From: an uncultured Halioglobus sp.
GTDB lineage: Bacteria > Pseudomonadota > Gammaproteobacteria > Pseudomonadales > Halieaceae
Direction: 5' to 3'
NCBI GenBank assembly: GCA_905480565.1
Contig: CAJQQW010000231.1
Coordinates: forward strand, 1 to 5,807
DNA: 5,807 nt
The position numbers were made by a program, and so were the translations under genes. The notes beneath the pieces are model-generated. The model was not told where the DNA came from and searched no databases. It worked only from the letters and a program-made list of their open reading frames with translations. Of this stretch, positions 1 through 5,807 are shown one piece after another (within the stretch, counting starts at the first letter, position 1; every line of letters starts with the position of its first letter).

Positions 1-1
1 C

Positions 2-808
2 GCGCCGACGGACGGCATCAGCTTTGACTTCCGGACGCCTGACTCGGTGGTGGATATTGAAGTCAGCACAGATGGTAGCACCTGGACACTGATCGGCAAC
101 GATGTGACAACCGAGGCGGGCGAGACCGCGCTGGACGTCACCAATGCCGGTGAGCCCTTTACTTATGTGCGGCTGACCTCTGAAGGCACGGCAAGTTCCT
201 CGAAGATCACGGCGGTCACCCTGATCCAGACGATTCTGCCGAAGGGCCAGGAGCTGCCATTTACACTGAACGGTACCGACGGTGACGGTGACACCACCAC
301 GACGACCGTCGACGTAGAGGTGCTCGTCCCTGCATCTGCTCCGGCGGTAGCCCCGGCCGCTGCGGCCGCTGCCTCTGCACCCACGCCTGAGGTGGTCGAC
401 GAGCAGGAGGCTGAATCTGAGCCTGCAGTTCAGTCAGCCACTGCGGCTGCCGACACACTGCTGGGCAGTGATGGCGCTGATGTCTTCGCCTGGTCCTTGT
501 CCGATAACCTTGCCGAGGGCGACACTGTTGTCGACTTTGACGAGGATGCAGACTCGATCAGCATCGCTGACTTGCTGGAGGACACCACCGATTCGGCGGA
601 TTATGCCAGCTACCTCGATGTCAGCCTCGGCGAGGACGGTGTTAGCACCGTGATTAAGGTCAGCAATACCGGTGACTTTGACAATGCCGAACAAACCATC
701 ACGGTGCAGGGTGTGAACCTGGTCGACGGCGTTGATCTAAACGACTCGGTAGCGCTCAACGCGGCTCTGCAGCAACTGGTTGATGCCGGGAAGCTGGTCA
801 CAGAATAA
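2..808 (+). CDS. C-terminal part of a large type I-secreted adhesin (Lap/RTX-like), 5' end outside the window
   Basis: The frame is open from the first bases of the window, so this is the last 268 codons of a longer gene; the GTG at 47 lies mid-frame and is not the likely start. Residues about 1-90 look beta-rich (TDGSTW, then a DGDGDTTTTT stretch like those ending adhesin repeats). Residues about 109-150 form an Ala/Pro-rich then Glu/Asp-rich linker. From about 150 the pattern DTLLGSDGADVFAW, GDTVVDFD, ISIADLL, TVIKVS and QTITVQGVNL matches the VCA0849-type C-terminal type I secretion target domain, which directs export through an ABC transporter, fusion protein and TolC channel. The fragment is acidic and has no cysteine, as is usual for such adhesins. 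The neighbouring lapG and lapD suggest it is the LapG substrate, but the cleavage site would be near the unseen N-terminus. Classic glycine-rich RTX nonapeptides are not visible in this fragment. Confidence is high for a secreted adhesin end, lower for a particular adhesin family. Confidence 0.88.
   Translation, partial: APTDGISFDFRTPDSVVDIEVSTDGSTWTLIGNDVTTEAGETALDVTNAGEPFTYVRLTSEGTASSSKITAVTLIQTILPKGQELPFTLNGTDGDGDTTTTTVDVEVLVPASAPAVAPAAAAAASAPTPEVVDEQEAESEPAVQSATAAADTLLGSDGADVFAWSLSDNLAEGDTVVDFDEDADSISIADLLEDTTDSADYASYLDVSLGEDGVSTVIKVSNTGDFDNAEQTITVQGVNLVDGVDLNDSVALNAALQQLVDAGKLVTE
354..371 (+). repeat. Tandem 9-bp repeat in the adhesin linker
   Basis: Two perfect head-to-tail copies of CGGCCGCTG encode part of a run of six alanines in the Ala/Pro-rich linker. 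Because the unit is a multiple of three, gain or loss of a copy would lengthen or shorten the linker without breaking the frame. Two copies may simply reflect GC-rich alanine codons. Confidence 0.6.
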
Positions 809-831
809 ACGCGCCGAAAGCGGTACACTCG

Positions 832-870
832 TCCCCACAACCTTGCCGGGTTGTGGGGATTTTCATTTTA
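832..870 (+). terminator. Intrinsic terminator after the adhesin gene
   Basis: A perfect stem pairs CCCCACAACC (833-842) with GGTTGTGGGG (849-858) around a 6-nt loop, and T832-A859 adds an eleventh pair. It is followed by the T-rich tail ATTTTCATTTTA. It starts 23 nt after the adhesin stop codon, so it should end that transcript. There is no T-tract on the opposite strand, so it looks one-directional. Its tail ends exactly where the ribosome binding site of the next gene begins. Confidence 0.88.
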
Positions 871-878
871 GGGAGGGG
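871..878 (+). promoter_or_regulatory. Ribosome binding site that fixes the start of the small gene
   Basis: GGGAGGGG contains the core GGAGG at 872-876, seven nucleotides before the ATG at 884. An in-frame GTG at 878 would overlap the end of this motif with almost no spacing, so the ATG is the better start. The site follows the terminator tail with no gap. Confidence 0.75.
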
Positions 879-883
879 TGTTT

Positions 884-1201
884 ATGCCCTTTGTAAAACG
901 CGATGAGCAGGGTGCAGTAGTGGCCGTGAGTGAAACCTGCGGCGTGGATTGTGTCGAGGAGCTACCCGCCGACGACGAGTCCTTGATAGCGTTCCTGCAG
1001 GCAATGGGTGGTCAAGCCGCGACGCTGGCCGCATCGGATCAGGATCTGATCCGGGTGCTCGAGGATGTGGTGGAGCTGTTAATCGCCAAGGGCATTATCC
1101 TGTTCACCGAACTGCCGCCGCAGGCGCAGGAGAAAATCCTGCTGCGCCAGCGCCTCCGTGCAGGCGCCACTGGCTTGCCCAACCTGATCGGCGGCGATTG
1201 A
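884..1201 (+). CDS. Small conserved protein of unknown function (often labelled 'tryptophan synthase subunit beta-like')
   Basis: This encodes 105 residues, soluble and acidic, with no signal peptide or membrane segment. The N-terminus MPFVKRDEQGAVVAVS, the central ASDQDLIRVLEDVVELLIAKG and the following LFTELPPQAQEKIL resemble a small family I recall from Pseudomonas and related gammaproteobacteria. Members there are often labelled tryptophan synthase beta-like. The protein is far too short to be that enzyme and shows no PLP-lysine region, so the label should not be read as a function. The middle section is probably helical. Start choice rests on the Shine-Dalgarno at 872-876. The gene is separated from the adhesin by a terminator, so it needs read-through or its own promoter, and it is convergent with lapD with 26 nt between the stops. 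Two cysteines near residues 19 and 23 (CGVDC) are visible; a role for them is unknown. Confidence 0.8.
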   Translation: MPFVKRDEQGAVVAVSETCGVDCVEELPADDESLIAFLQAMGGQAATLAASDQDLIRVLEDVVELLIAKGIILFTELPPQAQEKILLRQRLRAGATGLPNLIGGD

Positions 1202-1227
1202 GCAAGCGCTGGCCTTGTGTTTGCTGA

Positions 1228-3150
1228 TCAACCCGCAAGGGTTATACCCGGGCCGGTGGCCCCGTCGATGCCGAGTTCCTTGAGCGTCGTCCATTCCTGT
1301 TGATTTTGTACACCCTCCGCGATCACCTGCACCCCGATGGTGTGGCCTACAGTGCACAGCGTGCGCAGCACCGTCTGGTTGCCGGGGTTGTCATCCACAT
1401 TGCGCACAAAACTGGCGTCTACCTTGAGATAGTCCAGACCTACATCGTGCAGCGTACCCAGCTTGGCTAACTGGTGTCCTATATGCTCTATGCCTACCTG
1501 TCCGCCGTAGTCCTTGATGCGGGCAGTTAAGCGTTTGAAGTTCTCGGGAAAGCGAAAGGCAACGGATTCGGGAATTTCTATCCACAGCCCGGTGATTGCG
1601 CTGCTCCGTTTTTTCATAGAATTTTCAGCCCACGTGATAAAATTGCTGTCGGTAATAGCAGCAACAGACAGGTTAATGGCGGTGGGGTCACCTGTGTTCT
1701 CGATTTCCTCCAGTGCCAGTTCAAATACCCGTTTGTCCAGCTCGCTAGCCAGTTCTACTCGATGCACCCACGGCAGGAACTGGCCGGCGCTCCAGGTCTC
1801 GTTGTTCACCTGCAGGCGAACAGGCGCTTCATAGTGCACCAGCGCGTTGTTCTGGTTCACCACCGGGAATTTCGCCAGGGAGAACTCGCGATTGGCAATA
1901 GCCCGCCGTAAAACGCTCCGCCATTGTTCCGCTTGCTCGTGCATAGGCCGCATGGGAATGTCAGTGGGGTAAGCTTGTGCAATAGATGATGAGCCCTCAC
2001 GTTCCGAGGCAATCAGCACGCCATCGAGTCGGGACAGTAACGCAGAGACACTGTCGTCTAAATGGTATTCAGTTGTCCCACCGGCTAACTGGGTCTTTTC
2101 TTCTGTACTGTGATCTTTCAATACGGCAGACATTGCGTCCTGCACGTCGTTACCCAGGGTGGCCGCGTCCAGAAGTCTGGGGGCGATCACGGCGAAGTCC
2201 GATCCGTTTAGCCGTGCAGCGGACCAGCCGCTTTGCTGCACCACGATACGATTGAGTACACCACCCATGTCGCGCAGAAGCGTGTCTGTAGCCTTGCGTC
2301 CGAACTCCCGGTTGAGGTTGACCAGGTTGGTGACACGAACAATACACAGAGACCCGGAAGATCTGTCATCGTTACTTTGCAGGGCCGATTCCAGAGTCCG
2401 CAAGAAGGGCTCCCGGTTGTAGAGGCCGGTGACTTTATCGATGTGGGATTCCCGTTGCAGGTTTTGCAGCCGCCGCGCTTCCTGGGCCAGCATTGATTTC
2501 ACCCGGGCCGAGAGGTCATTCATCGCCTTCACCAGTTGCTGGAACTCCAGCGTCCGGGGTTCATCCGTATTGGTGATGAATCGCCGCTCTCCGATTGATT
2601 TCGCCTGCTCTACAACGGTGTCCAGAGGGTTGAGTATCCGCTTCAGCGAAATATTGCTGGCCACGCCAGCCAGCAGGGCGGTCAGCAGGAAGAGCCCCGT
2701 CAAGAGGTAGGTGCTTTCCCACAATTCTTCGTAAGCAAAGCGGGATTGACTGCGTAGCGTCAAGGTACCTATTTGCTCCCAGCCTACCTGTACATTAGCA
2801 ATCCCGGTCTCGGCGTTGATGGTCAGCAGGCTGACGAACCAACCCGGTGCATTGGCGACGACCTCATCAGTTGCTCTGCGAATGACCGTTTCGCCCTCCG
2901 GGTTCGCCAGCTCGATCAGTTCATAATAGCCGGTGTCGAACTTTGCAGCGACGGTCAGTTTGAGAAGATCAGTGTCTGTGCCCCTTTGTTCAAGAAACAG
3001 GGCGAGGTTAGCGGCGTCATCGGTATTCTTCAGACTGAGCTGCTCTGAGAGGTAGTCTCTCGCCGATAACGTCGTGATGACAATGCTGACGAAAAGTAAG
3101 CTGGTCAGCAGGACAATGATCGCCGCCCAAAGCTGCTTATAAAGCGACAT
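1228..3150 (-). CDS. lapD: LapD-like cyclic di-GMP receptor with degenerate GGDEF and EAL domains
   Basis: This 640-residue inner-membrane protein fits LapD in length and domain order. It has a membrane helix at about 7-29, a periplasmic LapD/MoxY-type sensor at 30-146, a second helix at about 147-167, a HAMP domain at 168-221, then GGDEF (about 235-395) and EAL (about 412-640) domains. The GGDEF signature is RLNGSDF (313-319) and no RxxD inhibitory site is seen. In the EAL domain, EAL is EAP (441-443) and the metal-binding Asp pair is replaced by E554-H555. Synthesis and hydrolysis of cyclic di-GMP are therefore unlikely. N493, E525, E528, K576 and E612 remain, and the C-terminus keeps GIDGATGPG, as I recall for LapD proteins. 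In the family, nucleotide binding to the EAL domain makes the periplasmic domain capture LapG. W104 in the APGWF segment may correspond to the tryptophan that contacts LapG, by inference only. AGGAG (3158-3162) sits 7 nt before the ATG. It follows lapG by 32 nt, probably as one operon. Confidence 0.93.
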   Translation of the reverse strand: MSLYKQLWAAIIVLLTSLLFVSIVITTLSARDYLSEQLSLKNTDDAANLALFLEQRGTDTDLLKLTVAAKFDTGYYELIELANPEGETVIRRATDEVVANAPGWFVSLLTINAETGIANVQVGWEQIGTLTLRSQSRFAYEELWESTYLLTGLFLLTALLAGVASNISLKRILNPLDTVVEQAKSIGERRFITNTDEPRTLEFQQLVKAMNDLSARVKSMLAQEARRLQNLQRESHIDKVTGLYNREPFLRTLESALQSNDDRSSGSLCIVRVTNLVNLNREFGRKATDTLLRDMGGVLNRIVVQQSGWSAARLNGSDFAVIAPRLLDAATLGNDVQDAMSAVLKDHSTEEKTQLAGGTTEYHLDDSVSALLSRLDGVLIASEREGSSSIAQAYPTDIPMRPMHEQAEQWRSVLRRAIANREFSLAKFPVVNQNNALVHYEAPVRLQVNNETWSAGQFLPWVHRVELASELDKRVFELALEEIENTGDPTAINLSVAAITDSNFITWAENSMKKRSSAITGLWIEIPESVAFRFPENFKRLTARIKDYGGQVGIEHIGHQLAKLGTLHDVGLDYLKVDASFVRNVDDNPGNQTVLRTLCTVGHTIGVQVIAEGVQNQQEWTTLKELGIDGATGPGITLAG

Positions 3151-3182
3151 GGTTAATCTCCTGTATCATTATGAGTTGCATT

Positions 3183-3869
3183 TTAACCCAATCCCTCCTC
3201 GGCGGCTCGCCTTAAAAGATCGCGCCAACGAGAAAGCCGGGATTCCGGTTCCCGACTCGCGGGACTTCGCGCGCCGCCTACCCAAATGCCGAGGCTGTTG
3301 AAGCCGTATACCGGCGTGAGGTCCTTGCGTTGCGAGGCGGGCAGGATATCCGTGATCAGGTTGTCCAGGATCAGTGGGTCGGCGTTCGCGCTCGGATAGT
3401 AGGCGAGGACCATATGTGCAGTGAGAGCGGGACCGCCCTCACTGGGTAACTCTGCTTTTACGTAGGTGATTCGGAGTTGGCTGCTGTCCACACCCGCCAG
3501 GATGAGTGTGATGTATTTGGCGATAGCGAAATCCTCGCAGTCGGCCATGCCGCGGCCCATAATCTCCAGCGGAGTTGCCCAGTAATCGGGGCGGCCCCAG
3601 GCGTCGGGATCCATCGCCCACTGAATTCGGGTGTTGAAAAACTGGTTGGCCTCGACCAGTTTACCCCTGTTTGACAGCGTCTGCATGCGCTCAATAGTGG
3701 CCTCCCATTCGTCCACCAGCCTTACGGTTTCGGGGCCATAACGGGAATACGCCAGTTTCTGCATCAGGCTAAAGTCGGCCTGAGCGACGGCCAGTGTCAC
3801 CGTAAGCAGGGTGACGGCCAGTACCGCCGAGGTGCGACCGGTGCGCGAAAATAGTGTCAGAGATGGCAC
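3183..3869 (-). CDS. lapG: LapG-like periplasmic cysteine protease (transglutaminase-like fold)
   Basis: This 228-residue protein has an N-terminal signal peptide with a hydrophobic core at about 14-29 and a likely cut after AQA at residue 31. The mature part carries the LapG (peptidase C93) motifs: WATPLEIMGRGMADCEDFAIAK with nucleophile C111, AHMVLAYY with H152, and LILDN with D169. D110 and E112 flank the cysteine, as do the calcium-binding acidic residues described in LapG. In the family this protease cuts near the N-terminus of the LapA-type adhesin, freeing it from the outer membrane, and is held inactive by LapD. It is the first gene of the minus-strand pair with lapD. The start is GTG, with no clear Shine-Dalgarno in front of it. 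The frame is open back to a stop at 3939-3941 but holds no ATG, GTG or TTG there, and the next in-frame GTG (residue 24) would destroy the signal peptide. GTG at 3869 is therefore the best start despite the weak translation signal. Confidence 0.93.
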   Translation of the reverse strand: MPSLTLFSRTGRTSAVLAVTLLTVTLAVAQADFSLMQKLAYSRYGPETVRLVDEWEATIERMQTLSNRGKLVEANQFFNTRIQWAMDPDAWGRPDYWATPLEIMGRGMADCEDFAIAKYITLILAGVDSSQLRITYVKAELPSEGGPALTAHMVLAYYPSANADPLILDNLITDILPASQRKDLTPVYGFNSLGIWVGGARSPASREPESRLSRWRDLLRRAAEEGLG

Positions 3870-3903
3870 CTTGAAGGGAGTCTCACGCCGGTTTATGAAA
3901 ATC

Positions 3904-3936
3904 GAGTAAGCCCGGTTGCTACGTACGGGCTCACTC
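3904..3936 (-). promoter_or_regulatory. Hairpin in the lapG leader, attenuator-like
   Basis: GAGTAAGCCCG (3904-3914) pairs with CGGGCTCACTC (3926-3936) over 11 positions with one mismatch and an 11-nt loop. Read on the minus strand, the direction of lapG, the stem is followed at once by GATTTTC, so it resembles a weak terminator about 35 nt upstream of the lapG GTG. It could be an attenuator, an mRNA structure affecting translation, or an operator. Function is inference. Confidence 0.4.
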
Positions 3937-4084
3937 TGTCAGCCCCCGATATTACCGTAGTTTTGCCCTGAGACTGTAGCGTGCTGACCTCCATGGGGCA
4001 CTAGACGCTAATATTTGTGACTTGGGTCTTGAATTAATGGCTATACTGGGTAAGCTAGCGCCGGGTTCAGTGATTTCGATCGCC

Positions 4085-4113
4085 GCACTATAAATATAAC
4101 TTTTAGTTATAAT
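4085..4113 (+). promoter_or_regulatory. Candidate promoter for the TolC-like gene
   Basis: TATAAT at 4108-4113 is a perfect sigma-70 -10 hexamer in an AT-rich stretch. The matching -35 position (4085-4090, GCACTA) is poor, so the promoter may rely on an activator. Transcription would start near 4120, giving a leader of about 70 nt before the ATG at 4192. Confidence 0.4.
4095..4111. repeat. Inverted repeat overlapping the -10 box, possible operator
   Basis: TATAAC (4095-4100) and GTTATA (4106-4111) form a perfect 6-bp inverted repeat with a 5-nt spacer, and the right arm overlaps TATAAT. A dimeric repressor bound there would block the promoter. The sequence is AT-rich, so chance is a real alternative. 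Confidence 0.35.
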
Positions 4114-4140
4114 ACCCGACGCACGGTACCCGCAAAAATA

Positions 4141-4170
4141 AAAATCACGTGGGTCGGGAGTGGTGATTTT
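4141..4170 (+). repeat. Inverted repeat in the leader of the TolC-like gene
   Basis: AAAATCAC (4141-4148) and GTGATTTT (4163-4170) are perfect 8-bp arms with a 14-nt G-rich centre. In RNA this forms a hairpin ending in UUUU, only 8 nt before the Shine-Dalgarno GAGGA (4179-4183). It may be a leader structure or a protein site. The stem is AT-rich, so it is not a strong terminator. Confidence 0.4.
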
Positions 4171-4191
4171 CGCAATTTGAGGATTAGGGAT

Positions 4192-5807
4192 ATGTTTTTT
4201 ATAAAAGGCAGGCGGGTTGGGGCATTTCTAATCGCCGCAACCATCGTGGGTATTGCTCAGGCACAGCCTGAGCCGGCAGAGGCTCCAACCGAGATCAGTG
4301 ACATACGGGGAGCCATTACAAAGGGCGTTATGATTAGCCCCCGAGTGAACGCCGATTGGTTTAATTTCGCGGCGATCGGGGAGGCCGAGCGCGGTGCGTT
4401 TGGCGGGTATCTGCCCAGTGCCGATCTTTCGGCCAGTATCGGGCGTGAGAAGCGTGACACTCCACTGATTGATCTGGGCAACTATGGTTATGATGCGACC
4501 CGGTTCTCTATTACGCAGATGCTGTTTGATGGCTTCGCGACTCGCGACGAGGTGGCACGTCTGGGTTTTGAAAAGCTTTCCCAGTACTACACGTTCAAAC
4601 GCGCCTCCGAGGAAGTGGCGCTGGAAGTCGCTGTGGCCTACCTTGAGACATTGAAGTTTCAGGAGCTTGTGGGCTACGCAGCGGATAACTTGAAAGTACA
4701 CCGCCAGATTCACGATCAGATTGCCGAGCGTGCCGGTGGCGGAGCGAGTGCAGGAGTTGATCTGGACCAGGCTGTCGCCCGCGTCGGTCTGGCGGAGACA
4801 AATCTGGTGACAGAGATAGCGAATCTTAATGATGTGGGTATTCGCTTTGAACGCCTGGTCGGTCTCGTACCAAGTGGTAAGTTGACCATGCCGGAAATGC
4901 CCGGTGACGATATTCCCAAGATGCGAGCCAGTGCATTGGACGTGGCCTATAAAAGTAGCCCCGTCATTAATGCGGCCATCGAAAACCTTCGTGCCTCTCA
5001 GGAAGCCCTGAACGCGACCAACTCACCCATGATGCCCCGGCTCGACCTGCGCTATCGCAAGAATATCGAGCATGACACCGATGGCATCAGCGGCAAGTTC
5101 GATGAAGAGGCGATCGAACTGGTGCTGACCTACAATCTTTATCGTGGTGGTGCCGATGCCGCCCGCAAACGCGAGTTCTATAACTTGTACTACGCGGCTA
5201 TTGAGGAGCGCAAGCAAGCTTGCCTGAATGTGCGGCAGCGCGTTAGTAACGACTTTAACGACATGGCTAACCTGCGCCAGCAGGTGGTATTAACTGATGT
5301 GAGTATGCGCGCTCAGGATAAGACGCGGGTCGCCTACCGGGATCAGTTCAGGCGCGGTGAGCGCTCTCTGCTGGACCTGCTGGACAGCCAGAACGAGTAT
5401 TTCGATAGTCAACGCGCACATATCGCGGCCAAGACCAATCTGCTTGCTGCGGAAGCCAGCACGCTTTCCAACATGGGCATGTTACTTGCGTCGCTCGATG
5501 TGAGCGGCGTGAATTCGGAGAGAATCGCCGCGATGGATCTCGATTTGACGCGCGACCCCATGGATGAAAACACGCACGCATTGTGTCCGCCGGAGCCGAA
5601 ACCGATGGTGACTATGGAAGATGCTTTGGCGGAACTGGCGGGCGGCAACGAGCGTTATCGTACGCTGGCAGACGGGTCGGTGGCGCTGGAGGTCAACGTC
5701 AATTTTGAGGTCAACTCGTCCGTTATCCAGTCGGCGTTTGACAGCGAAATTGGTGTTGCAGCGCAAACACTCAAGGATAATCCACAACTGAGTGCTGTTG
5801 TGGAAGG
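4192..5807 (+). CDS. TolC-family type I secretion outer-membrane protein fused to an OmpA-like domain (3' end outside the window)
   Basis: The frame runs without a stop for 538 codons to the window edge. A signal peptide (hydrophobic core about 10-21, likely cut after AQA at residue 24) leads into a TolC/LapE/AggA-type domain at about 35-440. Typical motifs are LFDGFATRDEVAR (112-124), YNLYRGGADAARKR (314-327) and the C-terminal FRRGERSLLDLLDSQNEYF (386-404). Such proteins form the trimeric outer-membrane channel through which type I secretion systems export adhesins. A proline-rich linker with C465 (CPPEPKP) and a short helical stretch follow. From about residue 497, VALEVNVNFEVNSSVIQ and then VAAQTLKDNPQLSAVVE match the start of an OmpA C-terminal domain, which binds peptidoglycan. 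The mDAP-binding Asp and Arg would lie beyond the window. OmpA-like proteins are often encoded separately beside such channels, so the fusion is uncommon. GAGGA (4179-4183), 8 nt upstream, supports the ATG. Function in exporting the adhesin at 2-808 is inferred from context. Confidence 0.9.
   Translation, partial: MFFIKGRRVGAFLIAATIVGIAQAQPEPAEAPTEISDIRGAITKGVMISPRVNADWFNFAAIGEAERGAFGGYLPSADLSASIGREKRDTPLIDLGNYGYDATRFSITQMLFDGFATRDEVARLGFEKLSQYYTFKRASEEVALEVAVAYLETLKFQELVGYAADNLKVHRQIHDQIAERAGGGASAGVDLDQAVARVGLAETNLVTEIANLNDVGIRFERLVGLVPSGKLTMPEMPGDDIPKMRASALDVAYKSSPVINAAIENLRASQEALNATNSPMMPRLDLRYRKNIEHDTDGISGKFDEEAIELVLTYNLYRGGADAARKREFYNLYYAAIEERKQACLNVRQRVSNDFNDMANLRQQVVLTDVSMRAQDKTRVAYRDQFRRGERSLLDLLDSQNEYFDSQRAHIAAKTNLLAAEASTLSNMGMLLASLDVSGVNSERIAAMDLDLTRDPMDENTHALCPPEPKPMVTMEDALAELAGGNERYRTLADGSVALEVNVNFEVNSSVIQSAFDSEIGVAAQTLKDNPQLSAVVE

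Larger units (their letters stand above)
3870..4191. other. Divergent intergenic region between lapG and the TolC-like gene
   Basis: These 322 nt carry no convincing gene on either strand. The region must contain the promoters for lapG (leftward) and for the TolC-like gene (rightward). It holds a hairpin in the lapG leader (3904-3936), a perfect -10 box with an overlapping inverted repeat (4095-4113) and an inverted repeat in the rightward leader (4141-4170). The part from about 4085 to 4145 is clearly more AT-rich than the genes. A second -10-like TATACT at 4042-4047 has no good -35. No convincing lapG promoter could be picked out by eye. Confidence 0.7.

Noticed and set aside
47..49. GTG at 47 as the start of the first gene
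   Set aside because: The frame is open upstream to the window edge with adhesin-like sequence, and there is no ribosome binding site before 47.
163..458. Minus-strand open frames opposite the adhesin linker
   Set aside because: They encode low-complexity Ala, Thr, Val or Arg/Pro/Gln-rich products mirrored from the adhesin codons, with no recognisable domain or start signal.
1035..1053. Perfect 8-bp inverted repeat CGGATCAG/CTGATCCG with a 3-nt centre
   Set aside because: It lies inside the small gene and is explained by its codons for SDQDLIR. It has no T-tract and no other sign of a regulatory role.
1201..1243. Small hairpins between the small gene and lapD, including AACCC-GCAA-GGGTT at 1230-1243
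   Set aside because: The stems are only 5 bp and no T-run follows on either strand, so I do not call a terminator for the convergent genes.
1986..2710. Several plus-strand open frames within lapD
   Set aside because: They are antisense shadows of a clear 640-residue gene, Arg/Ser-rich and without family motifs.
4228..4713. A 161-residue minus-strand open frame opposite the TolC-like gene
   Set aside because: The opposite strand has a full TolC motif set and signal peptide. The antisense product shows no coherent domain.
1..5807. CRISPR arrays, tRNA or rRNA genes, insertion sequences, phage genes
   Set aside because: No spaced direct repeats, RNA gene signatures, transposase motifs or terminal inverted repeats were seen by eye.

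Overview
The window reads as part of a Lap-type (large adhesion protein) biofilm locus from a moderately GC-rich gammaproteobacterium. A marine or Pseudomonas-like relative is plausible, because the LapD/LapG pair, the VCA0849-type secretion signal and the small conserved protein at 884-1201 are all typical of such organisms. The genus cannot be fixed from this sequence alone.

Layout, left to right. Positions 2-808 (+) are the last 268 codons of a large secreted adhesin: a beta-rich stretch, an Ala/Pro-rich acidic linker and a C-terminal type I secretion target domain. A strong intrinsic terminator (832-870) follows. It runs straight into the Shine-Dalgarno sequence of a 105-residue conserved protein of unknown function (884-1201, +). 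Convergent to that gene is a two-gene minus-strand unit, lapG (3869-3183) then lapD (3150-1228), separated by 32 nt. A 322-nt intergenic region (3870-4191) holds inverted repeats and a promoter-like -10 box. Divergent from lapG, and open at the right edge, is a TolC-family outer-membrane secretion protein (4192-5807+, +) whose frame continues without a stop into the beginning of an OmpA-like peptidoglycan-binding domain.

How the parts work together (family knowledge plus inference). The adhesin is exported by a type I secretion system whose outer-membrane channel would be the TolC-like protein. LapD is an inner-membrane receptor with degenerate GGDEF and EAL domains. When it binds cyclic di-GMP it holds the periplasmic protease LapG. 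When cyclic di-GMP falls, LapG is freed, cuts the N-terminal region of the adhesin and releases cells from the surface. The inner-membrane ABC transporter and membrane-fusion partner are not in the window and may lie beyond the right edge.

The most unusual point is the TolC-OmpA fusion. Next are the lapG leader (a hairpin followed by a U-rich stretch, then a GTG start with no clear Shine-Dalgarno sequence) and the terminator abutting the ribosome binding site of the small gene.
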